Positions 37,758 to 46,865 of a stretch of DNA of 64,000 nt are shown in pieces. The notes beneath the pieces are model-generated. The model saw only the letters and a program-made list of their open reading frames with translations, made no database searches and was not told the DNA's origin. A program made the position numbers and the translations under genes. Positions within the stretch are counted from its first letter, which is position 1. The number at the start of each line of letters is the position of its first letter. This stretch comes from Halorubellus salinus (GTDB taxonomy: Archaea > Halobacteriota > Halobacteria > Halobacteriales > Natrialbaceae), in contig NZ_JAJCVI010000004.1 in assembly GCF_020567525.1 (NCBI RefSeq), forward strand, positions 372,001 through 436,000, in the 5' to 3' direction.

Positions 37758-38311
37758 GCGTCGTCCTCCACGCGGTCGAGTTCGGCGAGTGCCCGCCGGA
37801 CGCGTCGCGCGTACGGCGGGGCGCCCGAGCGCAACGCCGCGACCTGGTCGCGGGCGGACAGCGGCGGTACCGGCCCGTCGACGAAGCACGCCGCCGCGAC
37901 CGGGTCGTCCGTCCACGCGCCCGACGCCAGCAGCTCGCGGGCGGTCGCCGCGTCGACGTCTCGCTTGGCGACGAGGACGTCCACCGCGAGCGCCTCCAGG
38001 CGGTCGTGGAGCGCGCACCGGCCGTCGGCTGCGTCCGCGCGCCGCCCGACGACGCGCAGGTCCGCTATCGCCCGGGACGCCGCCGCCCCTGGACGCCGCG
38101 GCCGCGCCTGCTCCGGCGGCGCGGCGACCGTCGGCGCGTCCTCGTCGCCCGCGTCCCGGTAGAGCGCCACGCCGGCGACGCCCATCGCGAGGACCGCGAC
38201 CGCGACGAACCCGTACGCGCCACCGGGGAGGACGGGACCGACGACGCCCGCGAGCCGCCCGATGCCGAGCGCGACGCAGACCGTCCCCGCCGCGAACAGC
38301 GCCCGGTTCAC
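37754..38311 (-). CDS. DUF7269-type membrane protein
   Basis: 185 aa from a GTG at 38311. Two N-terminal transmembrane helices, then a soluble domain of about 110 residues (DLRVVGRRADAADGRCALHDRLEALAVDVL, ATARELLASGAWTDDPVAAACF). I recall this pattern as the DUF7269 partner in haloarchaeal DUF58 operons. Start and stop overlap neighbours by four bases (GTGA, ATGA), so it is translationally coupled. Confidence 0.78.
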   Translation of the reverse strand: MNRALFAAGTVCVALGIGRLAGVVGPVLPGGAYGFVAVAVLAMGVAGVALYRDAGDEDAPTVAAPPEQARPRRPGAAASRAIADLRVVGRRADAADGRCALHDRLEALAVDVLVAKRDVDAATARELLASGAWTDDPVAAACFVDGPVPPLSARDQVAALRSGAPPYARRVRRALAELDRVEDDA

Positions 38312-39216
38312 GCGTCACCACCGCCGCGTTCGCGGCCGTTCCGCTCCATCTCGTCGCCGTCCGCCTCCACGTCGACTGGCGTCTGTGCGTCCCCGGGCGC
38401 CGCCGCGTCGTCGACCGCTCGGGCGGCGAGCGAGCGCGCGCGCTCGGCCTCGCGGGCCGGGTCGGCGTCGCCGTAGCGGACGCGCTCGAACACCGCTGTC
38501 AGGCGCTCGAACGCGCTCGCGTCCACGCCCTCGGCGTCGGCCGCCCGGACGAACTCGCGGGGCGTTCGCGCTGCCGGGGCGGGGAGCGACACCGATGCGA
38601 CGACGCGCTGCCAGGCCCGACCGACCTCGTCCGACGCCTGCCGCGCGGCCGGATGCACCGCCACCGACCGCGCCCCCTCGTCGCCCTCGCCGTCGTCGTC
38701 CGTGCCGCGGTCGGTCGCGTCCGCTGCCCGCGACGCACCGTCGTCGCCCCTGCGGCCGAACGCCCGCCAGACGCCCATCGCGGCGGCCAGCGCGAGCACG
38801 CCCGCGAGCACCACGCCGAGCGCCCCACCGGTCGCGGTCGACGCCACGTCCCCGACCGCCGATAGCGCCCCGGTCGTCGCCGGCCCGAGCCACGCGTAAC
38901 TCCCCGCCGCGACCACCACGACGCCCGCCGCGACGGCGACGGTGCGGCGCTGGCGCGGCACGAACGCGTACCCGGCCGCCAGCGCCAGGCCGACCACCGC
39001 CACGAGCAAGCGGTCGCGCGTCGCGCTCGACACCGGGTTCTCGACCGCTCGCTCCACGCCACCGTCACTGCTAGCGCCGCTCGATGGCGGCCCGTCCGCG
39101 CGCTCGTCGGGAGCGCCCACAGCGGGTGCATCACCCGGTGCGGGCAGCGACCCCGCCGCGAGCCCGAACGCTACCACGAGCACGACCGCAGCCAGCATCG
39201 TCCGCGTCCGACGCAT
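38308..39216 (-). CDS. DUF4129-type membrane protein
   Basis: 302 aa. An N-terminal signal or anchor (about 7-25), a polar linker, then three transmembrane helices between about 70 and 165. The C-terminal cytoplasmic domain includes RAWQRVVASVSLPAPAARTPREFVRAA and FERLTAVFERVRYGDADP, which is the DUF4129 signature and often sits beside transglutaminase-like domains. First gene of the operon, start ATG at 39216, divergent from the pterin dehydratase. Confidence 0.85.
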   Translation of the reverse strand: MRRTRTMLAAVVLVVAFGLAAGSLPAPGDAPAVGAPDERADGPPSSGASSDGGVERAVENPVSSATRDRLLVAVVGLALAAGYAFVPRQRRTVAVAAGVVVVAAGSYAWLGPATTGALSAVGDVASTATGGALGVVLAGVLALAAAMGVWRAFGRRGDDGASRAADATDRGTDDDGEGDEGARSVAVHPAARQASDEVGRAWQRVVASVSLPAPAARTPREFVRAADAEGVDASAFERLTAVFERVRYGDADPAREAERARSLAARAVDDAAAPGDAQTPVDVEADGDEMERNGRERGGGDA

Positions 39217-39331
39217 ACCGCCACGTTCGTCCACCAGCCCCCTAAACTACACCCGGCGTTTTCGCGGCGAGCAAACGCCACCCGGGTCCGACGCCCCAAT
39301 GATTATGCCGCCCGCACTCGATTGTTGGCGC

Positions 39332-39610
39332 ATGGCAGACGTCCTGGCAGACGACGAGGTCGAGGAGCGACTCCCGGAGGGCTGGTCGATAGACGGGGAC
39401 GAGATTGTTCGCACGTTCGAGTTCGACGACTACATGAAGGGCGTGAACTTCGCGCAGCTGACCGGTGAGATCGCCGAAGCGCAGTACCACCACCCCGAGA
39501 TCCGCATCCGCTACAAGGAGGTGGAGGTGCGCGTCACCAGCCACGAGGCGGGCGGCATCACCGAGAAGGACCTCGAGATGGCGGAGATCCTGAACACCGA
39601 GACCGCCTGA
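39332..39610 (+). CDS. phhB: Pterin-4a-carbinolamine dehydratase
   Basis: 92 aa. Dehydrates 4a-hydroxy-tetrahydropterin during pterin recycling. The active-site layout is intact: EAQYHHPEIRIRY with the paired His, then VTSHEAGGITEKD with the third His. The ATG at 39332 is the first in frame. Followed 24 bp later by the LWR-salt gene, so co-transcription is likely. Confidence 0.94.
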   Translation: MADVLADDEVEERLPEGWSIDGDEIVRTFEFDDYMKGVNFAQLTGEIAEAQYHHPEIRIRYKEVEVRVTSHEAGGITEKDLEMAEILNTETA

Positions 39611-39634
39611 GGGACGGTCTCGGGGAGTCGAGCG

Positions 39635-40015
39635 ATGGATGGGGCGTACGTGTTCCGGGTGCGGTTCCGCGTCGACGCGAGCGACGCGGTGACCGTCGCG
39701 CCCGACGCGTTCGAGACGACGCTCCGGTATCGGGCGCCCGAACCCGGCACCGACGGGTGGCTGTTCTTCCGCGACAACCTCTGGCGTGGCGAGGTGAACG
39801 ACCGCGAGCACGCGCGCCGGTTCGTCGAGGACGAACTCGGCGTCACGGTCGAGACCGTCGACTTCCGGAGCCTGCGCGCCGACCGGGCGTACGTCGACGC
39901 GCTCCGCGACGCCATCGCCGACGACCTCGGGGCGTTCAACGCCGACGGCGTCGACGAGGTCGTCTCGAAGTACCTCGGGAGCAGCATCGACGTGGTCGAC
40001 GACCCCTGGCGGTAG
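39635..40015 (+). CDS. LWR-salt protein
   Basis: 126 aa. Contains FFRDNLWRGEVND, the LWR phrase that names this haloarchaeal family. Acidic, with a beta-strand-rich N-terminus (AYVFRVRFRVDAS, FETTLRYRAP) and helical C-terminus. Lies 24 bp after phhB on the same strand. No biochemical role is known to me; the operon link to a pterin enzyme is suggestive only. Confidence 0.85.
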   Translation: MDGAYVFRVRFRVDASDAVTVAPDAFETTLRYRAPEPGTDGWLFFRDNLWRGEVNDREHARRFVEDELGVTVETVDFRSLRADRAYVDALRDAIADDLGAFNADGVDEVVSKYLGSSIDVVDDPWR

Positions 40016-40112
40016 CGTGTCGCGGCGTCGACGACCCCTGGGCGTAACCTGTGGCCGTATCGCACGCTCCCCGAAGACACTTAGCGGACCGAACGCCTAG
40101 TACTGGTTCCCG

Positions 40113-40805
40113 ATGGTCGCCGACTCGTACGACTTCTGGCTGTTCGACCTCGACGGCACGCTCGTCGACGCGGAGTGGGCGTACACGCGCGACGTCTTCG
40201 ACCGCGTCGGCGACCGCCTCGGTCGCGCGTTCAGCGACCGCGAGGCGTACGTCCTCTGGCACGGACTCACCGGCGCGCGGAACCGACAGTTGCAGGCGTG
40301 GGGCGTCGACCCGGAGGCGTTCTGGCCGGCGTTCCACGCCGAGGAGGACCCACGGCTCCGCGCGGAGCACACGTTCCTCCACGACGACGCGCGGTTCGTC
40401 GGCGATCTCGACCGACCGGTCGGCCTCGTCACGCACTGTCAGCGGTTCCTCGCCGAACCCGTCCTCGACCACCTCGACGTCGCGGACTGGTTCGACGTCG
40501 TCGTCTGCTGCGACGACGACACCGGGTGGAAGCCCGACCCCGCGCCCGTCGACCTCGCCAGAGCGGGCCTCGGCGTCGACGCCGACGAGGTCGGCGTGCT
40601 CGCTGGCGACGGCAGCAACGACGTCGGCGCGGCGTGGAACGCGGGCCTCGACGCCATCCACGTGGAACGTCACGGGGCCGACCGCCGCGGGCACTGCGTG
40701 CGCGGCGACCATCGCGTCCCGCACTTCGGCGCGCTCGACGGTATCGACGCTGCAGCGGCTCGCGACGCGACCAGTCACCTGCCCGCGTTCGACGACCGAC
40801 CGTGA
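40113..40805 (+). CDS. HAD-superfamily hydrolase
   Basis: 230 aa. Motif I is WLFDLDGTLVDAEW (nucleophile Asp near residue 11), motif II VGLVTHCQR, motif III Lys in TGWKPDPAPV and motif IV LAGDGSNDVGAAWNAG. This is a complete set for a phosphoglycolate-phosphatase-like member with a helical cap (about 20-85). The start ATG at 40113 gives MVADSYDFWLFD. Substrate is not readable from sequence. Confidence 0.93.
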   Translation: MVADSYDFWLFDLDGTLVDAEWAYTRDVFDRVGDRLGRAFSDREAYVLWHGLTGARNRQLQAWGVDPEAFWPAFHAEEDPRLRAEHTFLHDDARFVGDLDRPVGLVTHCQRFLAEPVLDHLDVADWFDVVVCCDDDTGWKPDPAPVDLARAGLGVDADEVGVLAGDGSNDVGAAWNAGLDAIHVERHGADRRGHCVRGDHRVPHFGALDGIDAAAARDATSHLPAFDDRP

Positions 40806-40866
40806 GCGCGCTGGTCGACGCCCCGTCGGCCGCACTCGGCGTCGACGTCGTCGACGTCGGCGCCCC

Positions 40867-41046
40867 TCAGGCCACCGGGTCGGCCATCGCGGACGCTCGC
40901 ACTCGCGTCTCCCCGCATTCCGGGCAGTGCACGCTCGACATGTCCGCCTTCGGCGACTCGAACGTCGCCTCGCAGTTCGGACACCAGTACTCGTACGTTC
41001 GCTCCTCGCGCCCGAACAGTCCCTTGAGCCTGTCGACGAGTGACAT
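40867..41046 (-). CDS. Small zinc-ribbon protein
   Basis: 59 aa: basic amphipathic N-terminus (MSLVDRLKGLFGREERTYEY), then CPNC and CPEC spaced 18 residues apart, a zinc ribbon. CTTAAGT on the minus strand at about 41073-41079 is a TATA candidate 30 bases before the ATG at 41046. Convergent with the HAD gene. Function unknown. Confidence 0.82.
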   Translation of the reverse strand: MSLVDRLKGLFGREERTYEYWCPNCEATFESPKADMSSVHCPECGETRVRASAMADPVA

Positions 41047-41316
41047 GTGTATCGTTCGCACCTACCACGAGATGCGACTTAAGCCCCGTCGACCGGTCAC
41101 GCCAGTTCACGGACGGTACGACCCGGTTACACGCACGAAACCGGAGCTTACGTCGCCGGAGTACGAACCCAGCGATCACGTCGCCGGAAGGCGGTGTCGG
41201 CGAGCGTTCGACCGGCGAGGCGCGAACGAACGCCGCCGCGACCGAACCACGGTCGTGCGAGTCGTTGTCGAACCGCTACCCGTGGGTTTTTCGACCCAGG
41301 GCTCCTACGGCCGTTC

Positions 41317-41673
41317 ATGTCCGCGCTCCGAGAGGCGTTCGCAGACCTACCCGACGCCGTGTTCGCTGACCTCCTCGAGAGCGACGACGGCTACCTGCTC
41401 GTCGTCGACCTTCCCGGCGTCACCGCCGACACGCTCGACGTCGTCGCACGCGACGGCCGCGTCTCCATCGAAGCGCGACGCGAGAAGGACGTCCCCGCCG
41501 AGTTCCGGTACGAGCGCGAGGACCGGTCGCTGTTCCTCGACGTCGACCTCCCGCTCCCACCGGACGCCAACCCGGACGCAGCCGATGCCAAGCTATCGCG
41601 GGGCGTCCTCGAACTCTCGATCCCGAAGCGCACGTCGACCGACGAGACCCGTATCGAGATCCGGGACGCCTGA
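41317..41673 (+). CDS. Hsp20/alpha-crystallin-like protein
   Basis: 118 aa. Alpha-crystallin beta-sandwich: DGYLLVVDLPGVTADTLDVVARDGRVSI, a shortened middle, and RGVLELSIPKR as the A-x-x-x-G-x-L-type motif. The I-x-I C-terminal anchor is present as IEI. Probably an ATP-independent holdase for heat or salt stress. GGTTTTTCG at 41285-41293 is about 30 bases before the ATG. The stop lies 17 bp before the ABC1 kinase start. Confidence 0.88.
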   Translation: MSALREAFADLPDAVFADLLESDDGYLLVVDLPGVTADTLDVVARDGRVSIEARREKDVPAEFRYEREDRSLFLDVDLPLPPDANPDAADAKLSRGVLELSIPKRTSTDETRIEIRDA

Positions 41674-41676
41674 CTC

Positions 41677-41684
41677 GAGGTGAG
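41677..41684 (+). promoter_or_regulatory. Shine-Dalgarno site that sets the ABC1 kinase start
   Basis: GAGGTGAG is a near-perfect anti-16S match, ending 5 bases before CTG 41690. Its TGA is also in frame with the kinase, closing that frame and ruling out any start further upstream. Confidence 0.7.
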
Positions 41685-41689
41685 AAAGG

Positions 41690-43354
41690 CTGGTCAACCT
41701 ACGGGCGTACTGGCGGTTCCTCGTCGTTGCACGCCAGTTCCTGCCGCTCCTGCTCGCGTACGCTCGCGACCGCCGACGTTACCTCCTGTTCGGGGGGCGT
41801 CGTCGCGTCGACGAAGCGACCCAGATCGACCGTGCCGAGCGCCTGCTGGACTCGCTCCTGAAACTCGGCCCGACGTTCATCAAGCTCGGTCAGCTCCTCT
41901 CGACCAGGCCCGACGTCCTCCCGCCCGCGTACATCGACGTCCTGTCGTCGCTCCAGGACGACGTCCCGGCGGCGGACTGGGCGAACGCGAAGCAGGTGCT
42001 CGAGGCGGAGGTCGGCCCCATCGACGAGGCGTTCGCGGAGTTCGACACCGACCCGATCAGTGGCGCGAGCCTCGGTCAGGTGTATCGCGCGACCGTGAAC
42101 GGCGACGACGTCGCCGTGAAGGTCCGGCGTCCGGGCGTCGAGGACCTCGTTGAGGCGGACCTCCGGGTCATCCGGTGGAGTCTCCCCATCCTCCTCTACT
42201 TCGTCGGTGACGCGCAAGCGTTCAGTCTCGAGAACCTCGCCGACGAGTTCGCGAAGACCATCCGCGAGGAGATGGACTACGAGCGCGAGGCGCGGATGCT
42301 CGAGGAGATCAAGCTGAACTTCCAGGAGAGCGACGAGATACGCATCCCGGCGGTCGTCGACTCGCATTCCGGGCCGCGCGTGCTCACGATGGAGTACCTC
42401 CCCGGGACGAAGATCAACGACATCGAGAAGCTCGACGAGAAAGGTATCGACCGCGAGCGCGTCGCGGAGACGCTCCAGCGCGCGTACCTCCAGATGATCA
42501 TCGACGACGGCGTCTTCCACGCCGACCCGCACCCGGGGAACCTCGCGGTGCTCGACGACGGCGCTATCGTCTTCTACGACTTCGGGATGAGCGGGCGCGT
42601 GAACGAGTTCGTCCAGGAGAAGATCGTGGAGTTCTACGTCGCGGTCGCGAACCAGGACATCGACGCCATCCTCGATTCGCTGGTCGCCATCGGGACGCTG
42701 AGTCCGGAGGCGAACCGGGACGTGATGGGTGACGTGATGGAGCTCGCCATCGCGGACGCTCGCGGCGAGGACATCGAGCAGTATCGCGTCCAGCAGATAA
42801 TCGGCCAGATAGAGGACTCCATCTACGAGTTCCCCTTCAGGCTGCCGCCGAACCTCGCGCTCGTCCTCCGCGTGGCGACGGTCGTCGAGGGCGTCTGCGT
42901 CACGCTCGACTCGGAGTTCGACTTCATCGAGACGGCGACGACGTACCTCACCGAGCAGGGGTACCGCGAGGAGACGGTGCGCCAGTACCTCTCGGACGCC
43001 GGCGACCAGTTCCAGGACGCCGCGCAGTCGCTCGTGCGCGTCCCGCCGAAGCTCGAGGACACGCTCGACACCGCCCAGCGCGGGAACCTCACGGTCCAGG
43101 TGGAGCTCGGCGACGACAAGCGCGTCATCGACAAGCTCGCACGCCGACTCGTCTCCGGGCTCGTGTTCGGGTTCAGTCTCCTGTCGACGGCGTACCTGTA
43201 CGCGGGCGGGGACTACTACGCGACCGGGGTGTCGGGCGTCATCGGACTCGCCGGTGCCTTCTTCCTGTGGCGGTCGTTCCGCTCGAAGAAGAGCATCCGC
43301 GCGAGCCCGCAGTTCACGCGCCAGGAGATGAAGAAACGCCGCGGGAACGACTGA
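41690..43354 (+). CDS. ABC1/UbiB-family atypical protein kinase, probable CTG start
   Basis: 554 aa if read from CTG 41690. The family's N-terminal KxGQ motif ([16 protein letters not shown], near residue 70) is encoded before the first ATG or GTG (GTG 41996), so the usual start codons cannot give a complete protein. Other landmarks: A-rich loop [12 protein letters not shown], catalytic [12 protein letters not shown] and metal loop FYDFGMSGR. Two C-terminal transmembrane helices ([20 protein letters not shown] and [17 protein letters not shown]) anchor it. Members support quinone synthesis or membrane lipid homeostasis. Either a CTG start or a recently lost start codon. Confidence 0.88.
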   Translation: MVNLRAYWRFLVVARQFLPLLLAYARDRRRYLLFGGRRRVDEATQIDRAERLLDSLLKLGPTFIKLGQLLSTRPDVLPPAYIDVLSSLQDDVPAADWANAKQVLEAEVGPIDEAFAEFDTDPISGASLGQVYRATVNGDDVAVKVRRPGVEDLVEADLRVIRWSLPILLYFVGDAQAFSLENLADEFAKTIREEMDYEREARMLEEIKLNFQESDEIRIPAVVDSHSGPRVLTMEYLPGTKINDIEKLDEKGIDRERVAETLQRAYLQMIIDDGVFHADPHPGNLAVLDDGAIVFYDFGMSGRVNEFVQEKIVEFYVAVANQDIDAILDSLVAIGTLSPEANRDVMGDVMELAIADARGEDIEQYRVQQIIGQIEDSIYEFPFRLPPNLALVLRVATVVEGVCVTLDSEFDFIETATTYLTEQGYREETVRQYLSDAGDQFQDAAQSLVRVPPKLEDTLDTAQRGNLTVQVELGDDKRVIDKLARRLVSGLVFGFSLLSTAYLYAGGDYYATGVSGVIGLAGAFFLWRSFRSKKSIRASPQFTRQEMKKRRGND

Positions 43355-43413
43355 CTGGCGTCCGGGCCGTCGGGTGGTCGTCGACGCGTCGGGCGTCGCA
43401 GCGTTCCAAACCG

Positions 43414-43420
43414 TTTATAG
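43414..43420 (+). promoter_or_regulatory. TATA box for aIF5A
   Basis: TTTATAG is 24-30 bases before the aIF5A ATG at 43444, consistent with a leaderless or short-leader transcript. Confidence 0.7.
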
Positions 43421-43443
43421 CCACGTGGGAAGAACGGCCGTGC

Positions 43444-43821
43444 ATGGCTACGCAGCAGCAGGAAGTTCGCGACCTTCAGGAGGGCTCGTACGTCATGCTG
43501 GACGACGCTCCCTGTAAGATCAACGCGTACTCGACCGCAAAGCCCGGCAAGCACGGAAGCGCGAAGGCGCGCGTCGAAGCCGTCGGCGTCTTCGACGGGA
43601 AGAAGCGCTCGATGAGCCAGCCCGTCGACCAGAAGTGCTGGGTCCCCATCATCGAGCGGAAACAGGGCCAGGTCGTCTCCGTGGAGTCGTCCACGGTCGT
43701 CCAGGTCATGGACCTGGAGACGTACGACACGTTCTCGATGAAGGTCCCCGAGGAGCAGGAGCTCGACCCCGACGACGAGATCGAGTTCCTCGAGTTCGAA
43801 GGCCAGCGGAAGATCCTCTGA
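43444..43821 (+). CDS. eif5A: Translation initiation factor 5A
   Basis: 125 aa. Helps ribosomes through difficult peptide bonds after its Lys is changed to (deoxy)hypusine. The modification loop [12 protein letters not shown] is intact with Lys at about 37 as the target. N-terminal SH3-like barrel and C-terminal OB fold ([20 protein letters not shown]) are both complete. Followed 13 bp later by an agmatinase-like gene. Confidence 0.97.
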   Translation: MATQQQEVRDLQEGSYVMLDDAPCKINAYSTAKPGKHGSAKARVEAVGVFDGKKRSMSQPVDQKCWVPIIERKQGQVVSVESSTVVQVMDLETYDTFSMKVPEEQELDPDDEIEFLEFEGQRKIL

Positions 43822-43834
43822 GGGCGGGTCGAGG

Positions 43835-44656
43835 ATGTTCCCGGGTGCGGGCGTCGACCGCGAGGACGCGGCGTTCGTCGTCGTGGGCGCGCCACTGGAC
43901 GCGTCGACGTCCTTCCAGCCCGGGACGCGATTCGGTCCCGACCGCGTCCGCCGGTACGCGCGCGGGTTCGACGATTACGACCACGCGACCGGCACGCACT
44001 TCTCCGATTGCGCGGTCGCCGACCACGGCGACGTCCGCGCGTGGGACGACGCCGACGAGTACCTCGAGTACCTCGAGGGCGTGTGTACGGACGTCGTGTG
44101 GGACGACGCGGTTCCGGTCGTCGTCGGCGGCGAGCACACGGTGAGCGTCGCGGGCGTTCGCGCGGTCGACCCGGACGTGTTCGTGTGTCTGGACGCGCAC
44201 CTGGACCTGAAGGAGTCGTTCGACGGGAACGAGTTGAGTCACGCGACGGTGACGCGGCACGCGCTCGACGTCGCCGACCGTGCGGTCGTGCTCGGGGCGC
44301 GTGCGGGGAGCGAGGCGGAGTACGAGCGTGCGAGCGGGCGCGACGTCGAGGTCGTCCCGCCGGAGGCGGTGCCCGCGTGGGAGCCGTCGTTCGACGCCGA
44401 CGCGTCCGTGTACCTGTCGGTGGACGTGGACGCGGCGGACCCGGCGTTCGCGCCGGGGACGGGGACCCCGGAGCCGTTCGGGTTGACGAGCCGCGAGTGC
44501 CGGGACGCGGTGCGTGCGGTCGCGGCGACCGGTCGCGTGCGCGGGTTCGACGTCGTCGAGGTGAACGACCGCGACGACGGGCAGGCGGCCGTCCTCGGCG
44601 CGAAACTGCTTCGTGCGTTCGTCCACGAGGCAGCTCTGGCCGCAGAGAACGCGTGA
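43835..44656 (+). CDS. speB: Agmatinase/ureohydrolase
   Basis: 273 aa. Manganese ureohydrolase fold: GGEHTVSVAG, DAHLDLKESFDGNELSHAT and SVDVDAADPAFAPGTGTPEPFG carry the metal ligands (His, Asp-x-His-x-Asp, Asp-x-Asp). The Asp/His of the second motif read DAHLD, as in arginase/agmatinase. Hydrolyses agmatine to putrescine and urea or a related guanidino compound. Its tight link with aIF5A fits the archaeal route in which an agmatinase-type enzyme finishes hypusine. Start ATG at 43835. Confidence 0.93.
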   Translation: MFPGAGVDREDAAFVVVGAPLDASTSFQPGTRFGPDRVRRYARGFDDYDHATGTHFSDCAVADHGDVRAWDDADEYLEYLEGVCTDVVWDDAVPVVVGGEHTVSVAGVRAVDPDVFVCLDAHLDLKESFDGNELSHATVTRHALDVADRAVVLGARAGSEAEYERASGRDVEVVPPEAVPAWEPSFDADASVYLSVDVDAADPAFAPGTGTPEPFGLTSRECRDAVRAVAATGRVRGFDVVEVNDRDDGQAAVLGAKLLRAFVHEAALAAENA

Positions 44657-44820
44657 GGCGAGCGTTCGACGCCACCAGGCGACCTGTCTGCTCGAGGGAA
44701 CGTCCAGTCCGTTTCGCGGGTCCTCCTAACCTGTTGTGTAAGTCAGTTATTTCCGGATAGCGCGCTAATCCCTATACGGAGAGACGCCACCACCGCGGGG
44801 TCCTCGCCGGAGAACACACG

Positions 44821-45831
44821 ATGCACGACGAACACGTCAAGGAAGGGAAAGCCATCCAGCGAGAGACGGGGAAGACCTTCCATATCGCGACGCGATTGCT
44901 CCCCGAACGCATCAGGCACCCGACGTACGTCCTCTACGGGTTCTTCCGCATCGCGGACGAGGTCGTCGACGACCCGGACGGGCTTTCGCGCGAGGAGCAG
45001 TCGCGTCGCCTCGAGGAGCTCCGCGCGCAAGCGCTCGGCGAGAAACCCGCCGACGACCCCGTACTGGAGGCGTTCGCGGAACTCTGCGAGACGTACGGTA
45101 TCGACGACGAGTGGGTGAACGAGTTCCTGGACGCGATGGCGTCGGACATCGACACGGACCGCTACGAGACCTACGAGGCCCTCGAGGACTACATGCGTGG
45201 GTCGGCGGCGGCGGTCGGCGTGATGATGACGGACATCATGCACCTCGACGACGAGGCGTACGAGCAGGCGCTCCCCCACGCGATCAAGCTCGGCGAGGCG
45301 TTCCAGCTCTCGAACTTCGTGCGGGACGTCCACGAGGACGTCGTCGACCGGGACCGCGTGTACCTCCCGGAGGCGACGCTCGAACGGCACGGCGCGGACG
45401 TCGAGGACGTCAAGCGCCTGGAGTTCACGCCGGAGGTCAGGGACGCGATCGCCGAGGAGACGGCGCGCGCGGACGCCCTCTACCGCGAGGGCGTCGCCGG
45501 CATCCGGTACCTCCCCGAGGACTGCCAGCTCGCGGTGCTCCTGGCGGCGGTCCTGTACGCCGAACATCACCGCGTCGTCCGCAAGCGCGACTACGACACC
45601 GTCACCGTCGACGTCGACCTCCCGCTCTGGCGGAAGCTCGCGTGCCTCGTCCGCACGCGCTGGCACTGGCAGTGGAACAAGGACCCCGAGGCCGTGTTCC
45701 GGCGGGTGTCCGCGGTACCGTACGGCGACGAGCACGCTGACGGGCATCACGAGGGCGAGCACCACGGCGACGACCGCGACGGCGGTCGCGGCGCGCTCGG
45801 CCGAGTGCGTGGCTGGCTGCCGTCCTGGTAG
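44821..45831 (+). CDS. crtB: Phytoene synthase
   Basis: 336 aa. Joins two geranylgeranyl diphosphates to make phytoene. The two Asp-rich sites are present: FRIADEVVDDPD near residue 45 and LSNFVRDVHEDVVDRDRVYLP near residue 170. The C-terminal 40 residues include a His/Asp/Glu-rich stretch (DEHADGHHEGEHHGDDRDGG) not needed for the synthase fold. A TATA candidate GTTATTT lies at 44745. The gene is convergent with the crtD-lyeJ-cruF operon, so all four carotenoid genes meet here. Confidence 0.95.
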   Translation: MHDEHVKEGKAIQRETGKTFHIATRLLPERIRHPTYVLYGFFRIADEVVDDPDGLSREEQSRRLEELRAQALGEKPADDPVLEAFAELCETYGIDDEWVNEFLDAMASDIDTDRYETYEALEDYMRGSAAAVGVMMTDIMHLDDEAYEQALPHAIKLGEAFQLSNFVRDVHEDVVDRDRVYLPEATLERHGADVEDVKRLEFTPEVRDAIAEETARADALYREGVAGIRYLPEDCQLAVLLAAVLYAEHHRVVRKRDYDTVTVDVDLPLWRKLACLVRTRWHWQWNKDPEAVFRRVSAVPYGDEHADGHHEGEHHGDDRDGGRGALGRVRGWLPSW

Positions 45832-45838
45832 TCGAGTC

Positions 45839-45905
45839 GAGACCTGCTTCCTGGCGACGACGGTGGTATACGCGAGACTTGCTTGGCGGTGACTGCGGTG
45901 GTATA
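45839..45905. repeat. Imperfect 32-bp duplication between crtB and cruF
   Basis: Copies at 45839-45870 and 45874-45905 share GAGACYTGCTT and end in CGGTGGTATA, with small internal differences. They lie in the 3' regions of the convergent crtB and cruF genes. Confidence 0.6.
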
Positions 45906-45947
45906 GCGTTCGATAGCGAGTGCTGTCCTGGTCGAACGGCGTCCGGT

Positions 45948-46865
45948 TCAGCGTTTGACGACGCGGACGAGTGCGCTATCGCCGACGGCGAAGTCGAAGC
46001 GGTCCGTGCTGAGGAGGCCGACGCCGAGCGCGACGGCGATGACGACCGGTATCCAGTTCCCGTAGAGGGCGTTGATGCCGCCCCAGAGGAGGATGAAGGA
46101 GACGAGGTCGTCGAGCATGAACTCGCACTCGCGGAGCCTGGCTTTGAGGCCGGTGCGGTCGAGGCCCTGGTCGAACGCGAGGACGGCGACGGTCGCGGAC
46201 AGCACCCAGCCGCCGTAGTTCGACCAGGGGACGCCGTAGTACCCGCAGGAGGCGGTGGCGGCGCACTCGTACGCCCAGAACTTGACGGCGACGGCGCCCG
46301 GGTCGAGGACGAGGTCGGTAGCGAGCACGGCGCCGACGGTCGCGGCGAGCCGGACGGCGGTGTTGTCGGCGCGGTCGCCGAGCAGGAGGAGCGTGAGGAG
46401 GTACGCGTTCAGGACGAGCGGGAAGAAGAACACGGGGAGGGCGACGGGGATGACGCCGGCGAGCATCGGTCCGAGGGGAACGGTGTACTCGAACGCGCCG
46501 TACGGCCAGCCCGTGGTCGTGCCGACGTACTCGATGCCGTACGCGTAGACGGTGAGGAGCGCGAGCGCGACCGCGGCTTTCCTGTCGACGAGCGGGCCGA
46601 CGCCCGCGATGAGCGGGAGGCGCATCACGAACACGCCGAACAGCACGAACAGTGGGTTGTACGCGAGGAACGAGAGCGCGTCGGGGTACCAGCCTTCGGC
46701 GCTCGCGACGAGCGAGACGGCGCCGACCAGGGGGAAGACGACCGCGATGGTGAACCGGTGCTCGCGGACGAGTTCGTCGAGGCGCGCCTGCACCTGCTCG
46801 CGAGTCGATGGGGTGCGGGTCGCGTCGGCGAGCGACCGCGACCGCCCGGGGTCCTCAGACGCCAT
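45948..46865 (-). CDS. cruF: Bisanhydrobacterioruberin hydratase (CruF)
   Basis: 305 aa. Adds water across the C2 isopentenyl groups in the last step of bacterioruberin synthesis. Seven to eight transmembrane helices; characteristic phrases are YGIEYVGTTTGWPYGAFEYT, PVFFFPLVLNAY and the DLVLDPGAVAVKFWAY segment with WVLSATV. The start overlaps the end of lyeJ by 11 bases, so the two are translationally coupled. Confidence 0.93.
   Translation of the reverse strand: MASEDPGRSRSLADATRTPSTREQVQARLDELVREHRFTIAVVFPLVGAVSLVASAEGWYPDALSFLAYNPLFVLFGVFVMRLPLIAGVGPLVDRKAAVALALLTVYAYGIEYVGTTTGWPYGAFEYTVPLGPMLAGVIPVALPVFFFPLVLNAYLLTLLLLGDRADNTAVRLAATVGAVLATDLVLDPGAVAVKFWAYECAATASCGYYGVPWSNYGGWVLSATVAVLAFDQGLDRTGLKARLRECEFMLDDLVSFILLWGGINALYGNWIPVVIAVALGVGLLSTDRFDFAVGDSALVRVVKR

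Noticed and set aside
41996-43354. GTG 41996 as the start of the ABC1 kinase
   Set aside because: It would remove the KxGQ motif and about 100 residues that read as genuine family sequence in the same open frame.
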